Assembly (NCBI GenBank): GCA_020637495.1
Contig: JACJVV010000002.1
Span: forward strand, 124,001 to 188,000
Source of the DNA: Candidatus Woesearchaeota archaeon
Lineage (GTDB): Archaea > Nanobdellota > Nanobdellia > Woesearchaeales > JACJVV01
Direction of reading: 5' to 3'
Length of the DNA: 64,000 bases
The notes under the pieces are model-generated. The model did no database searches and was not told the origin of the DNA. It was given only the letters and a program-made list of their open reading frames with translations. Below, one piece after another: positions 39,961 to 48,742 of the stretch; position 1 is the stretch's first letter; each line of letters starts with the position of its first letter. The translations under genes were made by a program, and so were the position numbers.

Positions 39961-40998
39961 ATGACTCTGATACTAAAACTTGCATATGATAGTCAAAGCT
40001 ATGAAGGTATAAAGCGTTGTGCAGAACTTCTTAAAAATGGAAAACTTGTTGTCTTTCCAACTGAAACTGTCTATGGTTTAGGAGCGAATGCACTTGATCC
40101 TGAGGCAGTTGATTCTATATTCAAGGCCAAAGGAAGACCGCAAGACAACCCTATCATTGTCCATGTATATGACAGGAACATGCTTAATGGCATTGTCGAA
40201 GATATCCCAAATGATGCAAAGAAGCTTATGAGAAAATTCTGGCCAGGCCCATTGACTTTCATTCTGAAGAAGAAAGATACCATTCCAAGCAATGTAACAG
40301 GTGGTTTAGATACCGTAGCAGTAAGGATGCCTTCACATCCAATCGCTAGAGCCCTCATCAAGGAGAGTGGAGTTCCTGTTGGTGCTCCTTCAGCGAATAT
40401 CTCTGGGAGGCCTTCAACTACAAATGCAGAGCAAGTGATAGAAGAGCTCTCAGGCAGGGTAGATGCTATAATAGACGGTGGAGATGCAGATGTTGGTCTT
40501 GAGAGTACAGTGATAGATCTTACTGGAAAGATACCTATACTTCTAAGGCCAGGTGGCGTGACAAAAGAGGATATGGAAAAAGCTTTGGGCAAGAAGATAA
40601 AAGTCGCAAACCCTCTTGCGAAAAAGCCAAGGTCTCCTGGGATGAAATATCGTCATTATGCTCCAGATGCAAATCTTTTCCTAATAACAGGTGAGGACGA
40701 GAATGACATGATGGAGAAGCTTGTGAAAGTATCTAAGAAATTATCAAAAGAATCAAGCAAGATAGCCATAATAGGTTCTGAAGAGCTTGCAGATGAGATT
40801 GATGGAAACCTTAAATGCGATTTTATCAAGGTAGGAAACAGGAGAGACCTGTCAATACTCGCCCATAATATATTCAAGACACTACGTGAACTCGACCATG
40901 AGAAATACGATTACATCTTAATTGGTTCATGTCCTGAGAAAGGTATAGGACTTGCAATAATGAATAGGTTGAGAAAAGCAGCGACTAAGATTGTCTGA
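39961..40998 (+). CDS. sua5: Threonylcarbamoyl-AMP synthase (Sua5)
   Basis: Sua5 makes threonylcarbamoyl-AMP for the t6A modification at tRNA position 37. From the ATG at 39961 it has 345 aa: YrdC domain (about 12-200) with VVFPTETVYGLGANALDPEA, KGRPQDNPIIVHV and VGAPSANISGRPSTT, then the Sua5 C-terminal domain from about 240. TTTATATAA near 39909-39917 supports a short leader. An in-frame start at 39871 would lie upstream of that box and was rejected. Confidence 0.95.
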   Translation: MTLILKLAYDSQSYEGIKRCAELLKNGKLVVFPTETVYGLGANALDPEAVDSIFKAKGRPQDNPIIVHVYDRNMLNGIVEDIPNDAKKLMRKFWPGPLTFILKKKDTIPSNVTGGLDTVAVRMPSHPIARALIKESGVPVGAPSANISGRPSTTNAEQVIEELSGRVDAIIDGGDADVGLESTVIDLTGKIPILLRPGGVTKEDMEKALGKKIKVANPLAKKPRSPGMKYRHYAPDANLFLITGEDENDMMEKLVKVSKKLSKESSKIAIIGSEELADEIDGNLKCDFIKVGNRRDLSILAHNIFKTLRELDHEKYDYILIGSCPEKGIGLAIMNRLRKAATKIV

Positions 40999-41019
40999 TT
41001 CAGATTTATTTAGGCCAAT

Positions 41020-41775
41020 TCACAATTCTTTAGAGATGTTCCACATTATACCAAAATATGATCTGAAACTTCTTGCTAAACTCTCATCCCTGACAACAAA
41101 TGCAATAGGATTCTCGAGCACCATAACGAATAGGACAGAATCATTGAAGACATCAATCCAATTAGGGCTGACAAGCTTATTTGGAAGATATCTCACTTCA
41201 GTATATCTCATCTCTTTCCTGATCTTCCCGAATTCTTGAGCATCAGAGTTATAGATTATCTTCATATTGACCTTTGATGCGATCCTTTTCTTATGGAATT
41301 CAAGAAACCATGCCTCCCATTTCTCATTTGCAATCTTTGGTGCACCGAGTACAAAAAGCACATCATTTGCCTTGAAACCTGTCATCAATTCCTCTCGTAT
41401 CGCCTTGATTCCTTGAAGACCCTCGTATATCTCCGCTACGCGTTTCTTTGACGCTAATCCTCTTTGTAGCAGCAGTTGCGGAAGAATCTCATTGACCTGA
41501 TCTTTCGTCTTGAGAAGCTCCTCCTCTTTCTTGCTTATATACTCAAGTATCATATGTGGGTCATTTGGAGTGAAATGCTTTGTTCCTGTCTTGTTGATGT
41601 ATCCTACTAAACCTTTCTCAATAAGCTTATCGAGTATATCATATATCTTGGATTTAGTCACCTTGCTTTCATGCACTATTGGTCCTATTGTTGATTCTCC
41701 AAGACGTGTAAGTGCAAGATATACCTTTATCTCTCCTTTTGTGAGTCCTAGCTTTTCAAATATCTGTTCGTTCAT
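41020..41775 (-). CDS. TrmB-family transcriptional regulator
   Basis: A 251-aa TrmB-type regulator, typically a sugar-responsive archaeal repressor/activator. The N-terminal winged helix is EKLGLTKGEIKVYLALTRLG and ESKVTKSKIYDILDKLIEKG. A coiled linker precedes a C-terminal domain without an obvious sugar-binding TrmB domain, so it may be the PaaI-like short subtype. A GC palindrome lies 45-55 bases upstream, between this and the divergent zinc-ribbon operon. Confidence 0.9.
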   Translation of the reverse strand: MNEQIFEKLGLTKGEIKVYLALTRLGESTIGPIVHESKVTKSKIYDILDKLIEKGLVGYINKTGTKHFTPNDPHMILEYISKKEEELLKTKDQVNEILPQLLLQRGLASKKRVAEIYEGLQGIKAIREELMTGFKANDVLFVLGAPKIANEKWEAWFLEFHKKRIASKVNMKIIYNSDAQEFGKIRKEMRYTEVRYLPNKLVSPNWIDVFNDSVLFVMVLENPIAFVVRDESLARSFRSYFGIMWNISKEL

Positions 41776-41818
41776 AGCTTCTCCTTCTCCTCATTATTAA
41801 TAAATTTTTCTAAAGTAT

Positions 41819-41831
41819 CCCCTAAAAGGGG
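41819..41831. promoter_or_regulatory. Palindrome, candidate TrmB operator
   Basis: CCCCT (41819-41823) and AGGGG (41827-41831) flank AAA. It sits between the TATA regions of divergent trmB and the zinc-ribbon operon, at a place suited to control both. In an AT-rich intergenic region this GC palindrome is conspicuous. Confidence 0.45.
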
Positions 41832-41895
41832 GCACCATGCTTATATACTCAAATTCACTTCTAAGTAGTATCAGTAATGTTTAGGGGTGATTAGT

Positions 41896-42030
41896 TTGAG
41901 AGATATATGCTGTCCAAGATGCAAGGTAAAGATTCTAGGCGAAGAGAGCTTCTGTGAGAATTGCTTGCATCCTATCAAGAAAGCCTTTCCACAAGAATAT
42001 TTTGCCAGATGGAGGATTGAGCTGAGATGA
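41896..42030 (+). CDS. Zinc-ribbon micro-protein, 44 aa
   Basis: A TTG-started ORF of 44 codons encodes MRDICCPRCKVKILG followed by FCENCLHPIKK: a CPRC and a CENC knuckle, i.e. a compact zinc ribbon. The Shine-Dalgarno GGGGTGA (41884-41890) is five bases upstream. Its stop overlaps the next gene's ATG (ATGA), showing coupling. A five-codon ORF starting at 41877 ends just before it. Too short for routine gene calling, yet well supported. Confidence 0.65.
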   Translation: MRDICCPRCKVKILGEESFCENCLHPIKKAFPQEYFARWRIELR

Positions 42031-42830
42031 CTAGGATAGTCAATATACATTGGCCTATGGTCTTTGTATTCTCTCTAGCATTGTACGGCTTGATACTTCT
42101 TACTTTGCCTTTCAACCACCAGGCAAGCACTGTATTCCTTTTTGCATTGATTGCTTATTGGAGCAGGATTCCTGGAGTCGGCATTCCAAGTCCTATGTTC
42201 ATTCTATATCAGATGGATCTGGTTGATCTTTTCAGCATGATAATTGCGATAAATATAGGTGGACTTGAAGGAGCATTATTTGCCTTATTTGGAAACATAG
42301 CTACAAGGGTTGCAGGAACATTTCCTTCATGGGCAGGTGTATTGAACGACGCAGTATCACAAGCTGTAATATGTGTATTCATTCCCATAATACATTATTT
42401 CACGAATGATATTTTTGTTAGCATGCTTATCTATACAATATTGAGAAGGCTAGGATTCATTGTAGGTCATTTTGTCTATCCTCAATTCTCATCATTCCTC
42501 TACTACATAATTGTAGTCTGGCCAGGCTCAACAATAGTATCGTTGACGATAAATGGTTTTTACGGAAAGTATTTTGGCGATTACTTTGATGGCTTGATGC
42601 AGGCTGGAATCTCTTTTAACTGGATACTTTTCATAATTGCAACAGCACTGATATTCTCTATGTGGAGGCTTATGGTAGGTAGAAAGACAAGCAAATATCT
42701 TGTCAAAGGTTCAATAATAAAAGCGCTCTTTAGCAGAACAAAAAGATCCAGGTCAAAAAAAGGAAGATTAAGAGAATACAACTCTGATGAGCTAATATTA
42801 TCAGATATAAAAAAACAATTATGCAGGTGA
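42027..42830 (+). CDS. Polytopic membrane protein, ECF-S-like
   Basis: A 267-aa protein with about six hydrophobic helices and a basic C-terminal tail (KRSRSKKGRLREY). The middle, IGGLEGALFALFGNIATRVAG, resembles substrate-binding S-components of ECF transporters and other ECF-like families, but the match is weak and no ATPase is near. Overlaps the zinc-ribbon gene by four bases and precedes the methyltransferase by four bases, forming a tight three-gene unit. Confidence 0.6.
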   Translation: MTRIVNIHWPMVFVFSLALYGLILLTLPFNHQASTVFLFALIAYWSRIPGVGIPSPMFILYQMDLVDLFSMIIAINIGGLEGALFALFGNIATRVAGTFPSWAGVLNDAVSQAVICVFIPIIHYFTNDIFVSMLIYTILRRLGFIVGHFVYPQFSSFLYYIIVVWPGSTIVSLTINGFYGKYFGDYFDGLMQAGISFNWILFIIATALIFSMWRLMVGRKTSKYLVKGSIIKALFSRTKRSRSKKGRLREYNSDELILSDIKKQLCR

Positions 42831-42834
42831 GAAA

Positions 42835-43524
42835 ATGACAAACGTTAAACCAGAAGAACTGAATTATGATCATTATGCTTCAGCTAAGTATGATGATGAC
42901 ATTGTAAGAGCAATACCAGGACATAAAGAGATGCATGATGTGATTGAAAGGATTGCAAGGCAGGATTTAGTAGATTGCAGAAAGATCCTAGAGCTGGGTG
43001 TGGGGACAGGGATTACAACTGAAAGAATACATCATGCAATACCAGAGGCAGAATATGCAGTTGTAGATTTCTCAGAGACGATGCTTGAAGGAGCACGCAA
43101 ACGATTATCAGGAGAGGGTATTGATTTCATCCTTGGAGATTACTCGATGATTGATTTGCCAAGGGAGAATGATCTCATAGTCTCTGTGATAGGTATCCAT
43201 CATCAGGAGACAGATGATGACAAGAAAATGCTGTTCAATAAGATATATCATGCACTGAAACCTGATGGAGCATTCCTATTTGGTGATCTGTTCACCTCTC
43301 GTGATAAGAGGCTGGCAGCATATAACGATGCAATGCATTATCATCACATGGTTGAGAATGCAAAAGACCATGGATCATTGGCTGAATGGGCTTATCATCA
43401 CAAATACCTGAATGCATTAGCTGCTATTGAAGATCAGATCAGTTGGTTAAAGGAAACAGGATTCAAAGAAGTTGATGCAATGTTCAAGAGATATAACACT
43501 GCTCTGATATATGCAAGAAAGTGA
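42835..43524 (+). CDS. SAM-dependent methyltransferase
   Basis: A 229-aa class I methyltransferase. The SAM motif I is KILELGVGTGITTERI, motif II YAVVDFSETMLEGARKRL, motif IV ENDLIVSVIGIHHQ. The target is unknown; small-molecule methyltransferases of this shape (Methyltransf_11/25 type) act on lipids, quinones or metabolites. It starts four bases after the membrane protein gene, suggesting a joint function, for example on a membrane-associated substrate. Confidence 0.88.
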   Translation: MTNVKPEELNYDHYASAKYDDDIVRAIPGHKEMHDVIERIARQDLVDCRKILELGVGTGITTERIHHAIPEAEYAVVDFSETMLEGARKRLSGEGIDFILGDYSMIDLPRENDLIVSVIGIHHQETDDDKKMLFNKIYHALKPDGAFLFGDLFTSRDKRLAAYNDAMHYHHMVENAKDHGSLAEWAYHHKYLNALAAIEDQISWLKETGFKEVDAMFKRYNTALIYARK

Positions 43525-43539
43525 TATTCTCTATTTTTT

Positions 43540-44226
43540 TTAATTCTTCACTTCACTCTCAATCAGATGCTTGGAGATCTTCTTCTCTTTCTCCCATAGG
43601 TCCTTGAAGATATTCTCATAGCTCTTGATGAAGACTAGGATCTCCTCAAAATAGCTGCCTAGTACATTCTCATACTCCTCACGCTGCCTTTCAGTCAGTA
43701 TCTTCTTGTCTTTCTCAAAAGCCTTATCCAATCTTTTCTTGCTGATCATCTTGGATAGTTCCTTGAACAGCATGTGCAGTCCTTCGAGTTCTTTCTCAGT
43801 TACATACTTCATCTCTATGATATCATGAGTGTCTTGATCAATATTCTGTATTGCAGCTCTCCATTCATATGACTCTACAGAATCCAGGCTCCCAGTATTC
43901 TCTAATCTCTCGAGATTCTTGACACGTCTGTCCTCTTCTTTCACAAAAAAAAGATCACGTAGTCTGCATTGCTCGACAAACTGCCGTATCCTGATAAGTT
44001 CCCTGCATACATCATCGACAAGCTTTCTTGCTTCTCCTTGTATTATCCCTGTATTCTCCTTAGAAAGTTCGATAAGCCTTTCATCTATATGCAGTATGAC
44101 ATTATCCCATGCCGTAAGCTTAGAAAGTAGTTCATGCTCTTGGACTATTATCATCTTCTCAACCTGGATGAATTCCTCCAAGTATTCAGCACATTTTTCA
44201 GCTAATTCTTCTATGTTCGCCGGCAT
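43540..44226 (-). CDS. Coiled-coil protein, 228 aa
   Basis: No family recognised. The protein is almost entirely charged helix with heptad-like spacing (EELAEKCAEYLEEFIQVEKM, ELIRIRQFVEQCRLRDLFFV), without membrane segments. Converges with the methyltransferase gene; a T8 tract lies between the two stops at about 43533-43540. It may be a structural or tethering protein, which is inference. Confidence 0.6.
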   Translation of the reverse strand: MPANIEELAEKCAEYLEEFIQVEKMIIVQEHELLSKLTAWDNVILHIDERLIELSKENTGIIQGEARKLVDDVCRELIRIRQFVEQCRLRDLFFVKEEDRRVKNLERLENTGSLDSVESYEWRAAIQNIDQDTHDIIEMKYVTEKELEGLHMLFKELSKMISKKRLDKAFEKDKKILTERQREEYENVLGSYFEEILVFIKSYENIFKDLWEKEKKISKHLIESEVKN

Positions 44227-44299
44227 AGTTCAACTATAATTAGATAGTATAAAAATATTACTGGCAAAGTTTATATAATGTGCTTGAATAACGACAGTT

Positions 44300-44953
44300 A
44301 TGGGGATTGAAAAGATTTTCTCATTTGTCTTTGACGAGAGCAAAGTAGATCCATATAGATGGGTAGAGAACAAAAGGCATGGTCCGATGGAGTTCTTTGG
44401 CAAGAAGCCAGGTGATAAATTGGACCCAAAGAAATTTACTGAGCCTGACGGTTCACCAAGAATACCTCCTGATATAGGGGATGCATTCAATTATTCTGCT
44501 GACTGCCAGATGGTTACCATGAATTTTGGACAGTATTATTATAATTGCAGTCCTTTATCCGTGTATCAGTACTTGAAGATTAATTTTGGAAGCCAAAGAA
44601 ATCCAGAGAATCGAGATTATGATAATCCATTAGCTAATGCTCAAGGGTTTGAATACCTGACAGCTGCATTCATCTTTTTTTATAGAGGACAACATGGAAC
44701 TCCTTTAACAGAGATTGGAATGGAATCACAGAACTTGGGGATGCATCAAGAAGGTGAGAGTACATATGGTGATAATGTATTCACTGATAGAGGTAATAAT
44801 ATATTGATTGACCTAATCTCTCAAAAAGCAAATATCCTCAGAATAAATGGCTTAGCTGATGCAGACCACAAGGATCTGGAAGTATTCCTTGATTTGATCA
44901 AGAATAAATATGACGCTCAAGAATTAGTCCCACGCACACCTTTCTATACTTAG
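44300..44953 (+). CDS. Hypothetical protein, 217 aa
   Basis: No family recognised. The soluble product starts MGIEKIFSFVFDESKVDPYR, is rich in Asn, Tyr and Gly in its middle (MVTMNFGQYYYNCSPLSVYQ) and has no signal peptide. TTTATATAATG lies about 28 bases before the ATG. Its stop is seven bases from the end of the convergent dehydrogenase gene. Confidence 0.6.
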   Translation: MGIEKIFSFVFDESKVDPYRWVENKRHGPMEFFGKKPGDKLDPKKFTEPDGSPRIPPDIGDAFNYSADCQMVTMNFGQYYYNCSPLSVYQYLKINFGSQRNPENRDYDNPLANAQGFEYLTAAFIFFYRGQHGTPLTEIGMESQNLGMHQEGESTYGDNVFTDRGNNILIDLISQKANILRINGLADADHKDLEVFLDLIKNKYDAQELVPRTPFYT

Positions 44954-44959
44954 GATAAT

Positions 44960-46096
44960 CTATTTCAATTTACTGACTTCATGCCTTACATAATTCTGAG
45001 CATTCTCTGTAAGTTCATCAAGTCTCATCTCTTTGTATCTTTCATGTCTCATGTTGTTCAGTGCAGCCTCCTCAACTATTCTTGCAGCAGTCAATTCTCC
45101 CATAGTCTCCAGCATCATTGCATAAGCTCTGAATGTGGCTTCAGGTTTTATTAGCTGTGTAAGTCCAGGATCAAATGAACCAGGTATGAGTAACCCGCTA
45201 TCGTCTCTCTTGTACCATTTATCTGGAGCAGTTCCATGCAATGGCTCAAACATTGACGGATATATTCCTGTCGGATTTATATTGCCTGATACACCAGTCC
45301 CAATACCACCTTGCAATTTTGCGCCCAGATCTGTAACAATATCACCAAACAGATTTTCTGTTACAATTACATCAAATATCTCAGGCCTGTCAATCATGTT
45401 CATTGCAAATATATCAACGTGAGAATAATCAAATTTAATATCAGGATATCTTTCTCGTGATTCTTCCTCTACTCTGTCCCATATCGGTGCAGCTTTTGTT
45501 AAAACATTCTTCTTGAAGACAAAAGTAACTTTAGGCACATCAAATCTTTTTCTTTCTCTTGCAAGATTAACAGCATACTCAGTTAGTTGTGTCAATGCTT
45601 TGTAAGAGATATGCATCTCTTGGATAGCATACTCTTCATCTGTTCCTTGGTTATAAATTGCCCCTCTATTGACATATAACCCTTCAGTGTTCTCCCTGCA
45701 TATCTCAAAATTTATATGATTATGATCTTTCCCTACAATAGGTGAATCAACACCTTTAGGCAGTATTATTGGTCTCCTGTTTACATATTGGTTGAATGCT
45801 TGTCTTATTCTAAGTAGCAATCCATTCTCAATGACCCCAGGTTTCATCCTTATAGGATCGCCTATTGCGCCCAGGAATAGCTGGTCAAATGTCTTGAGAT
45901 AGTTCAGCTCTTTTTCACCAAGCTCAGTAATATTATGCTCCAAGAAGTAATCCACATTGTATGGTACACTTATATGGTTTAATCTCCTGCTCAAGACAGG
46001 TTTTATCTCAGTATAAAGGCTGAGTGTAGCATCTGTTACAGTAATGCCATTCAAGTCTCCTGCAATGACTCCTATATTCCTTGCTTTTCCTGTCAT
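44960..46096 (-). CDS. Isocitrate/isopropylmalate dehydrogenase family enzyme
   Basis: Beta-decarboxylating dehydrogenase of the IDH/IPMDH family, which oxidises 2-hydroxy acids (isocitrate, 3-isopropylmalate, homoisocitrate or tartrate) with NAD(P). From the ATG at 46096 it has 378 aa. Seen: LRIRQAFNQYVNRRPI (substrate Arg residues), CRENTEGLYVNRG, the Lys in VFKKNVLTKAAP, the metal Asp pair in VTENLFGDIVTDLGA, and FEPLHGTAPD. The family's specificity loop does not let me choose a substrate. CTTATAAG lies about 26 bases upstream. Confidence 0.88.
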   Translation of the reverse strand: MTGKARNIGVIAGDLNGITVTDATLSLYTEIKPVLSRRLNHISVPYNVDYFLEHNITELGEKELNYLKTFDQLFLGAIGDPIRMKPGVIENGLLLRIRQAFNQYVNRRPIILPKGVDSPIVGKDHNHINFEICRENTEGLYVNRGAIYNQGTDEEYAIQEMHISYKALTQLTEYAVNLARERKRFDVPKVTFVFKKNVLTKAAPIWDRVEEESRERYPDIKFDYSHVDIFAMNMIDRPEIFDVIVTENLFGDIVTDLGAKLQGGIGTGVSGNINPTGIYPSMFEPLHGTAPDKWYKRDDSGLLIPGSFDPGLTQLIKPEATFRAYAMMLETMGELTAARIVEEAALNNMRHERYKEMRLDELTENAQNYVRHEVSKLK

Positions 46097-46201
46097 ATTC
46101 AATGAGGTTCATATTGCACTTATAAGGATTTGTTGGATTTAATGAATAGCCCAATATAGCTGACAATAACATTTATAAACAGATTACAATTTGCCAGTAG
46201 A

Positions 46202-46558
46202 ATGGTAAAACGAATAGGTGGAAAGCGAAGGAAAAGCAGAGCTAAGATCAGAAGGCCTAGCCAGGAAAGAGGCAGGATCCCTATAACAAAGCATATGCAG
46301 ACCTTTGAAGAAGGCGAGAAAGTCCAGCTGAAGGCAGAACCTTCATATCAGGCAGGATTGTATCATCTTGATTTCCATGGAAAAGTAGGCATAATTGCAG
46401 GAAAGCAAGGTACATGCTATAGAGTAGCTATTACTGATGGCAAGAAAGTAAAGAACCTGATTGTGCACCCTGTGCATCTTAAAAGGCTTATGACATCGAA
46501 GAAACCTGTAACAAAAGCAAAGCCAACAGCGAAACCTGCTAAGAAAGCTCAAGCTTAA
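46202..46558 (+). CDS. rpl21e: Ribosomal protein L21e
   Basis: Archaeal/eukaryotic large-subunit protein. The 118-aa sequence starts MVKRIGGKRRKSRAKIRRPS and contains the L21e core with YHLDFHGKVGIIAGKQGTCY and VHPVHLKRL; the C-terminal Lys/Ala/Pro tail is low complexity. It heads the well known archaeal L21e-RpoF-DUF655 order, with a TATA box (CATTTATAAAC) about 27 bases upstream. Confidence 0.96.
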   Translation: MVKRIGGKRRKSRAKIRRPSQERGRIPITKHMQTFEEGEKVQLKAEPSYQAGLYHLDFHGKVGIIAGKQGTCYRVAITDGKKVKNLIVHPVHLKRLMTSKKPVTKAKPTAKPAKKAQA

Positions 46559-46599
46559 ATACCAAAAGTATAAATACTAATAATTTCAATCTATATAAA

Positions 46600-46944
46600 A
46601 TGGCAAGCGTAAATATTCTCAATCAAACACCAGTCACTATGGCTGAAGTCAAGGATGAATTGACCAAGATCCAGAAAAAGGCAGGTGAACTTAATTACAG
46701 GGCAAATAAGACATTGGCTTATTTGCAGGAATTCTCAAAGCTCTCAACTGCAAAATCAAAGGAGTTGAGAGAGAAGATTGAAGGTCTTAACATACCTAGA
46801 CTAAAAGACGAGCACATAGTAAAGATAGTAGATACCTTACCAAAATTCCAGGAAGAAGTGAAATCATTGCTTTCAGGGTACACAATAACGATAACAAACG
46901 ACAACGCAAAAAAGATTGCTGATACAGTAAGTTCATTTTCTTAG
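46600..46944 (+). CDS. rpoF: RNA polymerase subunit F (Rpb4)
   Basis: Rpb4/RpoF forms the RNA polymerase stalk with RpoE. The 114-aa protein has the family's helical layout (VTMAEVKDELTKIQKKAGEL, then IVKIVDTLPKFQEEVKSLLS). It lies 41 bases downstream of rpl21e on the same strand, as in many Archaea. Confidence 0.93.
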   Translation: MASVNILNQTPVTMAEVKDELTKIQKKAGELNYRANKTLAYLQEFSKLSTAKSKELREKIEGLNIPRLKDEHIVKIVDTLPKFQEEVKSLLSGYTITITNDNAKKIADTVSSFS

Positions 46945-46995
46945 GAGGCGATTGTTGTGGATACGATAAGTTTATATATAGTAAATTCTAGAAGT

Positions 46996-47031
46996 ATGCA
47001 AGGAAAGATAAAACTAATTGGGAGTATGTAG
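46996..47031 (+). other. 11-codon leader ORF before DUF655 gene
   Basis: ATG at 46996, MQGKIKLIGSM, stop six bases before the DUF655 start. GTTTATATATAG (46969-46980) puts the predicted transcription start within a few bases of this ATG, so it may or may not be in the mRNA. Recorded because two other genes in the window have similar mini-ORFs. Confidence 0.25.
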
Positions 47032-47037
47032 GGCAAG

Positions 47038-47586
47038 ATGGAAAAGGAAGAAAACGCAATAGTATTGGACTTCTTGGCAAATGGCTATCCGTTTGACAAC
47101 AGGCCAGCACATCTAAAGACTCCTGTAGCTCAGGCACTTGGAATAAATAGATTTGTCCTTCTTGAACTTGTACCAAAGAAAGGCATATCTCTGCAGCCTA
47201 ATCAGCATGTCTACATCGGTGAAGGCAAACGTGAGGAGATCCATCACATCAATGGAAAGATAGATTATTCTAAATTGACAAGCACTGCAAGGAGCGAAGT
47301 TGATGAAGTCATAAAGGAATTAGTACATAAGAATCCAAAGAGGTTTGTCTCTTTCTTCAACACAGCACAGCCTTTGACGACAAGGATGCACCAGCTAGAG
47401 CTTTTGCCTGGCCTTGGGAAGAAGCACATGTGGGAGATCCTTGACGAGAGGGATATAAAGCCTTTTGAAGATTTCAATGACATAAAGAAACGTGTGAAGC
47501 TTATGCCTGATCCTGAGAAAGCTATAATAAAGAGAATTCTCAAAGAGATACAAGGCGAGGAGAAGCACAGGATATTTGCTGAGTAA
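47038..47586 (+). CDS. DUF655 protein
   Basis: A 182-aa archaeal conserved protein (DUF655) normally found beside L21e, RpoF and KsgA. It starts MEKEENAIVLDFLANGYPFD, with GISLQPNQHVYIGEGKREEI, and a helix-hairpin-helix-like C-terminal part ELLPGLGKKHMWEILDER. Nucleic-acid binding is suggested by the HhH-like motif. Function unproven. KsgA, the usual next gene, is absent here; an AT-rich TIM-barrel gene follows instead. Confidence 0.92.
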   Translation: MEKEENAIVLDFLANGYPFDNRPAHLKTPVAQALGINRFVLLELVPKKGISLQPNQHVYIGEGKREEIHHINGKIDYSKLTSTARSEVDEVIKELVHKNPKRFVSFFNTAQPLTTRMHQLELLPGLGKKHMWEILDERDIKPFEDFNDIKKRVKLMPDPEKAIIKRILKEIQGEEKHRIFAE

Positions 47587-47648
47587 ATAGATGCGGTTTC
47601 TTATGCTACAGCATATGTTTTTAAACTTATTTTTATTCTCATTGTTTT

Positions 47649-48557
47649 GTGAAAGCCAGGAATAATATCAAATACAAATTTGACTGTAGAACTAATTTTG
47701 ATATTTCTAAGTTTAGTGAATATATATCTGCATTATCAAATAATGGTTTCTCAGAGATTGAATTAACAGGAAGACGAATTCGTGATAATAGACTAAAAAG
47801 ACAACAGAAAGAATGTGTTGATATAATACATGACAATGGCTTAAAAGCAGTATTATATACTGGTATTTTTGGAGCTGAAGATTTAACTTATAATCCTGAA
47901 TTTGAAAAATATTCACAAAGAGATAAACTAGGAAATATACTATCATATAGAAATACAAAGAAGACAGCTATGATGTGTCCTGAATCAGATTATCTAACTG
48001 AGATAATGATTCCTGAAATAACAGATGTATTACTTAACTCAAATTTTGATGAAATATTTGTGGATATTCCCTGGATTATGAAAGGAGGGTGTTATTGTAG
48101 CAATTGTAATGGTGATGGAAGCGTAGAAAATAATCAAAATATTGTCAGAAATAATTTAGAAATCTTCTCTAATGTTATCCATATTGCTGATGTAAGAATA
48201 AGTGTAAATGTTTCCGCACCAGGAATCTACAACAATTTCTCCTCAGGAGCAAACATAGAAAACTTGCTTGGTATATGTGATCATTATCTGACTGAATGGA
48301 ATCCATTAAGATGGAATATGCCTGTAAAGACAATAGGCAAGATAGTAGAGAAAGCCAAAAGCATGACAGATTCCCCAATATATCATGCAACAACATGTTC
48401 AGACAAAGGAAAGAAAGTATATGATTATGGCACTTTATGTGAACTATTTTGTGAAATTTACAAAAGTGGTGCAATACCAAGAGTCGCTGTAGCCAATATT
48501 GATATTGTTGGAAAGGCACTATCTGATTCTTACGCAAAGTTTAAAAGTCTCACATGA
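47649..48557 (+). CDS. TIM-barrel protein, GHL6/alpha-amylase-like
   Basis: A 302-aa protein, GTG start, resembling hypothetical glycosyl-hydrolase barrels (GHL6-type). Seen: KYKFDCRTNFDISKFSEYIS at the N terminus, a barrel strand with DEIFVDIPWIMKGGCYCSNC where family members hold an Asp and a Cys pair, and a C-terminal CEIYKSGAIPRVAVANIDIV. Activity is not proven. The coding region is much richer in A and T than its neighbours and sits where ksgA would be expected, so horizontal acquisition is plausible. Confidence 0.6.
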   Translation: MKARNNIKYKFDCRTNFDISKFSEYISALSNNGFSEIELTGRRIRDNRLKRQQKECVDIIHDNGLKAVLYTGIFGAEDLTYNPEFEKYSQRDKLGNILSYRNTKKTAMMCPESDYLTEIMIPEITDVLLNSNFDEIFVDIPWIMKGGCYCSNCNGDGSVENNQNIVRNNLEIFSNVIHIADVRISVNVSAPGIYNNFSSGANIENLLGICDHYLTEWNPLRWNMPVKTIGKIVEKAKSMTDSPIYHATTCSDKGKKVYDYGTLCELFCEIYKSGAIPRVAVANIDIVGKALSDSYAKFKSLT

Positions 48558-48599
48558 TTCCTAGTGTATATGAGCAAATCATTTACATTTAAGTTTAAT

Positions 48600-48700
48600 T
48601 TCTATTTCTATTAGCTCAGCGTCTTTGATAAGCACGGCCTGAAAAGCCATTGCAAAGCGAAACAAGGACATTGCCACCACAAACCCAATAGATAGATTTT
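48600..48700 (+). other. GC-rich intergenic segment, possible ncRNA
   Basis: Between the TIM-barrel gene and the prephenate fusion, about 48612-48690 is clearly richer in G and C than other intergenic DNA here. A hairpin GGC-CTGAAAA-GCC (about 48640-48652) nests in weaker pairings (CTTT with AAAG), and ACCACA occurs near the end. H/ACA or another sRNA is possible. The strand is not certain, and I have no conserved match. Confidence 0.3.
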
Positions 48701-48742
48701 TCTTTTGTTTTTCCATATCAAACCAAAGAGGATACATTTAAA

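Noticed and set aside
40071..40592. Reverse-strand ORF of 173 codons within sua5
   Set aside because: Fully antisense to the conserved YrdC domain; no supporting signals.
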